DNA of 9,557 bases, from NCBI GenBank assembly GCA_964355545.1, contig CAYHEK010000060.1, positions 1 to 9,557 on the forward strand. Direction: 5' to 3'. A model generated the notes under the pieces. It was given only the letters and a program-made list of their open reading frames with translations. It was not told the DNA's origin and made no database searches. The stretch's first letter is position 1. Each line of letters opens with the position of its first letter. Source of the stretch: JAPLGE01 sp964355545. Its GTDB lineage: Bacteria; Bipolaricaulota; Bipolaricaulia; UBA7950; UBA9294. The translations under genes and the position numbers were made by a program. Of the stretch, positions 5,689 to 9,557 are shown piece by piece.

Positions 5689-6108
5689 GTGAAGATGCGC
5701 GAGCGCTGGATCGTGACACTCCTTTACCACCTCGACACCGAGGTCGATGACAAGACAAGGGCAAAGGTCCTCGAGGCCTGCGGCCGGACCTGCCTTCCTG
5801 CGTCGCTCAAGGAGAAGGCGCGCAAGCTCCACAAGAGCGCGGACGGACTCGACGGCTTCCTACAAGGGCTCGAGAAACTTTGGCCGCAGGTGAAGCGCGC
5901 AGGGGGAAGGGTCTTCGTCGTCTATCCCCAGTGCTACTGCCACCTCTTGAAGGGCTTCTCCGGGAAGATCTCCCCGAGCTTTTGCCTGTGCTCGGTCGGG
6001 TACGTGAAGGAGCTCTTCGAGCACGCCCTGGGGCGGCCGGTCGAGGTCGACCTCGAGACCTCGATCGTCCGCGGCGATGCGGAGTGCCGGTTCGCGGTGA
6101 AGCTCTAG
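5689..6108 (+). CDS. Cysteine-rich protein with V4R/DUF6144-like features
   Basis: 139 residues from GTG 5689, set by AAAGGAGG (5676-5683) 5 bases upstream; the in-frame ATG at 5695 is less well spaced. Seven cysteines stand in pairs: CGRTC (31-35), CYC (82-84), CLC (99-101) and C133. The C-terminal part, GRPVEVDLETSIVRGDAECR (115-134), resembles the end of V4R/hydrocarbon-binding and ATC-hydrolase-like proteins, where an S-x-x-R-G-D-x-x-C-R-F motif closes a ligand-binding fold. A metal or Fe-S site through the CxC pairs is plausible. The catalytic role is unknown. It is the first well-supported cistron of a six-gene run; its stop overlaps the next start by one base (TAGTG). Confidence 0.8.
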   Translation: MKMRERWIVTLLYHLDTEVDDKTRAKVLEACGRTCLPASLKEKARKLHKSADGLDGFLQGLEKLWPQVKRAGGRVFVVYPQCYCHLLKGFSGKISPSFCLCSVGYVKELFEHALGRPVEVDLETSIVRGDAECRFAVKL

Positions 6109-6911
6109 TGGAGAAGAGAGCGTCCGCTCGGGAGGAGGTTCGCCGTGCAATCCCCTGCCTCCTTGAGCGGATCGAGGAGCCGGATCGCTTCTCTTCGGAG
6201 CTCCGTGGACTCCTCTTCTCCCTGGGGAGTCCCGAGGGCGCGGCGGGCGCGGCGCGGTTCATCCCGGGACTCGCGGAGAGCTTCGGGGTCCCCGTCCCAG
6301 TGCTCTCCGTCATTGCGGGAGAACTGTGGCGATGGGGGAAGGCCCGCTCGGGGGAGGCGATCGCACTGGTAGAGCGCCTCTGGCGGAGCGGGACCCGCGA
6401 CGAGCGCGTCGTCGCGGCGAAGCTCCTCGAACGCCTGGGGAAGCTCGACCCCGAGAGGACTCTGGACGTCGCCTCATCCTTCGTCGGCGACCTGCGCAAC
6501 TGGGAGGAGTGCGACCAGCTCGCCTGCTTTGGCCTCAGGAACGTCGTTCAGGCTTGGCCCGACCTCGTCCTGCCACGCTGCAAGGTCTGGGTGAAGAGCC
6601 CGGACAAGTGGGCGCGGCGGTTCGCCGTCGCCGTCCTGACGAGCCTGCCCAAGGATGAGGGGTATCGTCCTTCGGAGCGCGAGTTTGACCTCCTTGACCA
6701 GGTCCTCTTCGACCCGGCGCGGGAGGTGCAGGACGCGGTCGCCTGGGCCCTGCGCGAGATCGGGAAGCGCCATCCCGAGGCAGTGGCGGGCTACCTTCAC
6801 CGCCATGCGAGGAGCGCGAACCGCTACACGCGGCGGATCGTGAGGCTCGCCCTGAAGGGACTCCCCGAGGCGGAGCGGGCGAGCGTGGAGCGGACGCTCG
6901 AGGGAGAATGA
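6108..6911 (+). CDS. AlkD-like DNA alkylation repair glycosylase (HEAT-like repeats)
   Basis: 267 residues from GTG 6108, which shares one base with the preceding stop. The frame stays open further upstream, but that part is a shadow of the cysteine-rich gene. The helical repeat pattern and the blocks NWEECDQLA (131-139), WVKSPDKWARRFAVAVL (161-177) and VQDAVAWALREIGK (207-220) mark the AlkD family, which excises cationic alkylated bases without flipping them. Trp132, Asp136 and Arg171 have the same mutual spacing as AlkD Trp109, Asp113 and Arg148, and Trp213 is a candidate for AlkD Trp187. The key residues are therefore retained and the enzyme is probably active. It is likely made by translational coupling to its neighbours. 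Confidence 0.88.
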   Translation: MEKRASAREEVRRAIPCLLERIEEPDRFSSELRGLLFSLGSPEGAAGAARFIPGLAESFGVPVPVLSVIAGELWRWGKARSGEAIALVERLWRSGTRDERVVAAKLLERLGKLDPERTLDVASSFVGDLRNWEECDQLACFGLRNVVQAWPDLVLPRCKVWVKSPDKWARRFAVAVLTSLPKDEGYRPSEREFDLLDQVLFDPAREVQDAVAWALREIGKRHPEAVAGYLHRHARSANRYTRRIVRLALKGLPEAERASVERTLEGE

Positions 6912-7495
6912 GGCCGATGTCAGAACCAGGAGGCGAGCGATCCTTGGCTGGGGCGTGCGGCCTCTACTGCGGGCTCTGCCCGAGGTACCAGTCGAAGGCG
7001 GCGGGCCGCTGCCCCGGCTGCCACTCCGGCGAGATGCGCTCCTACTGCGGCGTCTGGCGATGCTGCGTCACGAAGCACGGCTACCACACCTGCGCCGAGT
7101 GCAAGGAATCCCCCTGTCCGAGGCTCCTGCGCGCCCTGAAGGTCGAGGAGGGACTCGACAGCTTCATGAGCCACCGGCCGGCCCTGGGGAACCTCGCCCG
7201 CATCCGCGAGGCGGGGCTCGAGACGTACCTCTCCGAGCAGAGGGAGCGGCGACTCCTCGTGGAGGAGCTCCTTGAGGGATACAACGAGGGCCGCTCGATG
7301 AGCTTCTACTGCGCGGCGTGCGCCCTCCTCCCCCCGGATGAGGTTCGCCGGGTCGTCGATCGGGTCCGCGACGCGCTGTCGGAGGAGGCGACTCCGGAGG
7401 AGGAACTAAAGGCGAAAGCCAAGGCCATGAGGAATGCCCTCCAAGAGCTGGCGGAGGAGACGGGGGTCGACCTGCGACTTCGGAGGAAGCGATGA
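6908..7495 (+). CDS. DUF3795 cysteine-rich protein
   Basis: 195 residues. CGLYCGLC (17-24), RCPGC (34-38), C47, CC (52-53), CAEC (62-65) and PC (69-70) give the DUF3795 pattern, a predicted metal- or Fe-S-binding domain of unknown function common in anaerobes. A helical, charged C-terminal half follows with an extra CAAC (135-138) and an EEATPEEELKAKAKA segment that could coil. That makes 13 cysteines in all. ATG 6908 overlaps the upstream stop in ATGA; ATG 6917 is the alternative. Proposed roles for such proteins in redox or metal handling are inference. Confidence 0.87.
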   Translation: MRPMSEPGGERSLAGACGLYCGLCPRYQSKAAGRCPGCHSGEMRSYCGVWRCCVTKHGYHTCAECKESPCPRLLRALKVEEGLDSFMSHRPALGNLARIREAGLETYLSEQRERRLLVEELLEGYNEGRSMSFYCAACALLPPDEVRRVVDRVRDALSEEATPEEELKAKAKAMRNALQELAEETGVDLRLRRKR

Positions 7496-7950
7496 GGCGG
7501 AAGGATAGAGAGATCACCGACCGCACCGCGATCGAGGCGATCCTCAAGCGAGCGACGGTCTGCCGGATCGGCCTGTGCGGGAGGGACGGGCCGTACGTCG
7601 TCCCGATGAGCTTCGGCTACGAGGCCGGCCGCCTCTACCTCCACTCCGCCCCCGAGGGGAAGAAGCTCGACCTCATCCGCGAGGACCCCCGCGTCTGTTT
7701 TGAAGTCGACCTCGACCACGAACTCGTGCGGAACGAGGTCCCCTGCGAGTGGACCCTCCGCTACCGGAGCGTGATCGGCTTCGGCCGGGCGGTCCTCGTC
7801 GAGGATCCGGAGGAGAAGCGTCGCGGCCTCGACCTCATCCTGCGCCAACATGGAGGGAGCCCCCGACCGGTCCCGGAGAGGAGTCTGGCCGGGGTGGCCG
7901 TGATCCGGATCGAGGTCCAAAAGATGACGGGAAAGGAGTCGAGGGGTTGA
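7492..7950 (+). CDS. NimA-like pyridoxamine 5'-phosphate oxidase-fold flavin-binding protein
   Basis: 152 residues starting RRKDREITD, then AIEAILKRATVCRIGL, PYVVPMSFGYEAGRLYLHSA, GKKLDLI, YRSVIGFGRAVLVEDPEEKR and a C-terminal VIRIEVQKMTGK. This is the full-length pattern of the NimA-related branch of split-barrel FMN proteins, whose members include 5-nitroimidazole reductases. His51 in YLHSA corresponds to the family's conserved histidine. FMN- or F420-dependent reduction in the cytoplasm is likely; the substrate is unknown. The start overlaps the previous stop (ATGA) and has GGAGGAAG just upstream. Confidence 0.92.
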   Translation: MRRKDREITDRTAIEAILKRATVCRIGLCGRDGPYVVPMSFGYEAGRLYLHSAPEGKKLDLIREDPRVCFEVDLDHELVRNEVPCEWTLRYRSVIGFGRAVLVEDPEEKRRGLDLILRQHGGSPRPVPERSLAGVAVIRIEVQKMTGKESRG

Positions 7951-9002
7951 AGGAAGAGGTCCTGGACTGGCTCCTTGACCCGGGGAATCCCTCCGTGCGC
8001 TACTTTGCCCTGCGCGACCTCCTCGGCCGGCCCGAAGACGAGTCCGAGGTCGCGGCGGCGCGGGCCGCGATCCCGCGCTCTCGGCCGGTCGAGCGGATCC
8101 TCGCTCGACAGGAGCCGGACGGGCACTGGGGCGACCCGGAGAGTCCCTACCTCCCCAAGTACAAGGCGACCTACTGGACGGTGATGCTCCTAAGCGAGCT
8201 TGGCCTCTCGCGCGAAGACGAGCGAGTGCGGCGCGCGGCGGAGTCCCTCTTCCGCTTCCAAGAGGACTGTGGCGGGTTCGCCGAGTGCGGGGAGGAGGGG
8301 GCGCGCCGCGAGTACAGCCGCGTTGCGGAGAGGAGGAGGGCGAAGGGGAAGGAGCCGCCGGAGGAGGGAGCGTTCGTCGCCGACTACGTCCACCAGGCGA
8401 CCCTCTCCTGCCTGACCGGGAACGTCCTCGCCGCCCTCCTGCGCATGGGATTCGCGGACGATCCGCGGCTCGCCCGCGCGGTCGACTGGCTCCTTGGGGT
8501 CCAGAACCAGGACGGCGGCTGGCTCTGCCCGTACTGGAAGGCGCACGTCCGCGACCGCCACTCCTGCTTCTTCGGGACGATCTCCCCGCTCGAAGCCCTT
8601 TCCGAGCTCCCGCCGGACCGACGCTCGCCGGCGATCGAGGGGGCCGCCGGCCGGGCGGCGGAGTTCCTCCTCGCGCACCGCCTCTACAAGGCCGACCACC
8701 ACGGCTTCCGCGTGATCAATCCCGGCTGGCTCACCCCGAGCTTCCCTTTCTCGTACAACTACACCGTCCTCCGCGGCCTCTCCGTCCTCTGGCGCCTCGA
8801 GATCCGCGACGAGCGGACGGAGGACGCCCTGGAAGTCCTCCGAGAGAAGCGGAGGGAGGACGGGACGTGGCTCCTCGAGGGGACGCCCGCGGGAAGGATG
8901 CAGACGAGCCTCGAGAAGAAGGGAGCCCAAAGCAAGTGGATCACCCTCGCCGCCCTACGCGTCCTGGGGAAGGGATCGCCGTCGCACAAGGTCGCCGCAT
9001 GA
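7947..9002 (+). CDS. Squalene-cyclase/prenyltransferase-like alpha/alpha-toroid protein
   Basis: 351 residues from TTG 7947, which overlaps the upstream stop in TTGA and follows GGAG by about 9 bases. Internal repeats carry QW-type motifs: QEPDGHWG (55-62), FQEDCGGF, QNQDGGW (186-192) and a final REDGTW. A TLSCLTGNVLAALLRMGF block is typical of the soluble toroid proteins often labelled prenyltransferase/squalene oxidase repeat. The DxDD acid motif of true squalene-hopene cyclases is absent and there are no membrane helices, so terpene cyclisation is unlikely. It may be a ligand-binding or non-terpenoid enzyme; its function is unknown. Confidence 0.85.
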   Translation: MKEEVLDWLLDPGNPSVRYFALRDLLGRPEDESEVAAARAAIPRSRPVERILARQEPDGHWGDPESPYLPKYKATYWTVMLLSELGLSREDERVRRAAESLFRFQEDCGGFAECGEEGARREYSRVAERRRAKGKEPPEEGAFVADYVHQATLSCLTGNVLAALLRMGFADDPRLARAVDWLLGVQNQDGGWLCPYWKAHVRDRHSCFFGTISPLEALSELPPDRRSPAIEGAAGRAAEFLLAHRLYKADHHGFRVINPGWLTPSFPFSYNYTVLRGLSVLWRLEIRDERTEDALEVLREKRREDGTWLLEGTPAGRMQTSLEKKGAQSKWITLAALRVLGKGSPSHKVAA

Positions 9003-9557
9003 AAGCCCTGGGGATCTCGGGTAGCCCGCGCGTGGGCGGGAACACCGACTACCTCGTCGGCCGCGTCCTCGCCGGCGCCGCGGAGCGAGGGGCGCACGGC
9101 GATCGGGTTTCCCTTCGGGACCTCGAGGTCCGGCCCTGCGCGGCGTGCGCGCGCTGCGGCGAGAGCGGGGAGTGCGCGACGAGCGACGACTTTCCGCGTC
9201 TCCTTGCGCAGATGAAGGAGGCCGACGCGATCGTCCTTGGGTCCCCCGTCTGGTGCGGCACGGTCACGGCGCAGATGAAGGCCCTGATCGATCGAGCCGA
9301 CCAGAGCCAAGTGGTGATGGAGAAGGGCCCGAATGGGCGGACCCTCTTCCGGAGCCGACTCCCGGCGGGGAAGCGAGGGGCGATCGTCGTCGCGGCCGAC
9401 CTTGGGCCGAAGGAGGCGATCGAGTCGACCGTCCGCGTCCTCGAGCGGTTCTTGAAGGACCTCGGGGTCGAGGTCGTGGGGGCGCTCGTCGCGAGCCGCC
9501 TCCGCGCGAAGGACGACGCGGCGAAGGACGCGCTCCTCCTCGAGCGAGCCTTCGACC
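8999..9557 (+). CDS. Iron-sulfur flavoprotein-type NAD(P)H-dependent FMN reductase (partial)
   Basis: 186 codons are visible before the window ends; the 3' end is missing. The N-terminal GISGSPRVGGNTDYL (5-19) is the flavodoxin-fold phosphate loop for FMN. CAACARCGESGEC (47-59) has cysteines spaced C-x2-C-x2-C-x5-C, matching the compact [4Fe-4S] motif of the Isf iron-sulfur flavoproteins. LGSPVWCGTVTAQMKALIDR is the second flavin-binding block. Isf-type proteins move electrons to oxygen species, ferredoxin or xenobiotics in anaerobes. ATG 8999 overlaps the upstream stop (ATGA). Confidence 0.92.
   Translation, partial: MKALGISGSPRVGGNTDYLVGRVLAGAAERGAHGDRVSLRDLEVRPCAACARCGESGECATSDDFPRLLAQMKEADAIVLGSPVWCGTVTAQMKALIDRADQSQVVMEKGPNGRTLFRSRLPAGKRGAIVVAADLGPKEAIESTVRVLERFLKDLGVEVVGALVASRLRAKDDAAKDALLLERAFD

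Noticed and set aside
5880..6107. N-terminal extension of the AlkD-like gene
   Set aside because: It is the out-of-frame shadow of the cysteine-rich gene; GTG 6108 overlaps that gene's stop and fits the AlkD N-terminus.
1..9557. CRISPR arrays, insertion sequences, tRNA or rRNA genes
   Set aside because: No regular spaced repeats, transposase-like proteins, terminal inverted repeats or tRNA-like cloverleaf sequences were seen on reading.

Overview
The window is high-GC bacterial DNA with tightly packed genes, GTG and TTG as well as ATG starts, strong AGGAGG-type ribosome binding sites and a glmS-type ribozyme. Together these point to a bacterium, probably from an uncultured or thermophile-rich lineage. 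A Bipolaricaulota-like or deep-branching Gram-positive origin would fit, but the sequence does not prove it, and there is no rRNA or marker gene to decide.

Left part (1-2022): the tail of a membrane permease, a small three-helix membrane protein (265-585), and a family 1 ABC-type sugar-binding protein (612-1790). The binding protein has no signal peptide and no permease or ATPase beside it. A 232-base convergent gap with a few weak hairpins follows.

Middle (2023-5382), the most unusual part: two divergent genes. The minus-strand gene (2023-3597) is a MocR/GabR-type regulator with a GntR DNA-binding domain fused to a class I aminotransferase domain. The lysine that should hold pyridoxal phosphate is cleanly missing. 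The plus-strand gene (4225-5382) encodes a circularly permuted GTPase (motif order G4-G5-G1-G2-G3) fused to a C-terminal SIS phosphosugar-binding domain. Its leader carries a recognisable glmS self-cleaving ribozyme (about 3933-4144), with all the main core segments and two extra hairpins. The gene behind the ribozyme is not glmS. If the ribozyme is active, glucosamine-6-phosphate would control a GTPase-SIS protein of unknown job, a plausible undescribed amino-sugar or cell-wall control unit. A catalytically dead MocR-like regulator next door could be part of it, but that link is inference.

Right part (5383-9557): a promoter-like site and a possible 30-codon ORF lead into a run of six genes, each overlapping the next by 1 to 4 bases. 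They encode a cysteine-rich protein with V4R-like C-terminal features, an AlkD-like DNA glycosylase, a DUF3795 cysteine-rich protein, a NimA-like flavin-binding protein, a squalene-cyclase-like alpha/alpha-toroid protein, and an iron-sulfur flavoprotein-type FMN reductase cut by the window end. The mix suggests redox, detoxification or DNA damage functions. The shared task is not known.
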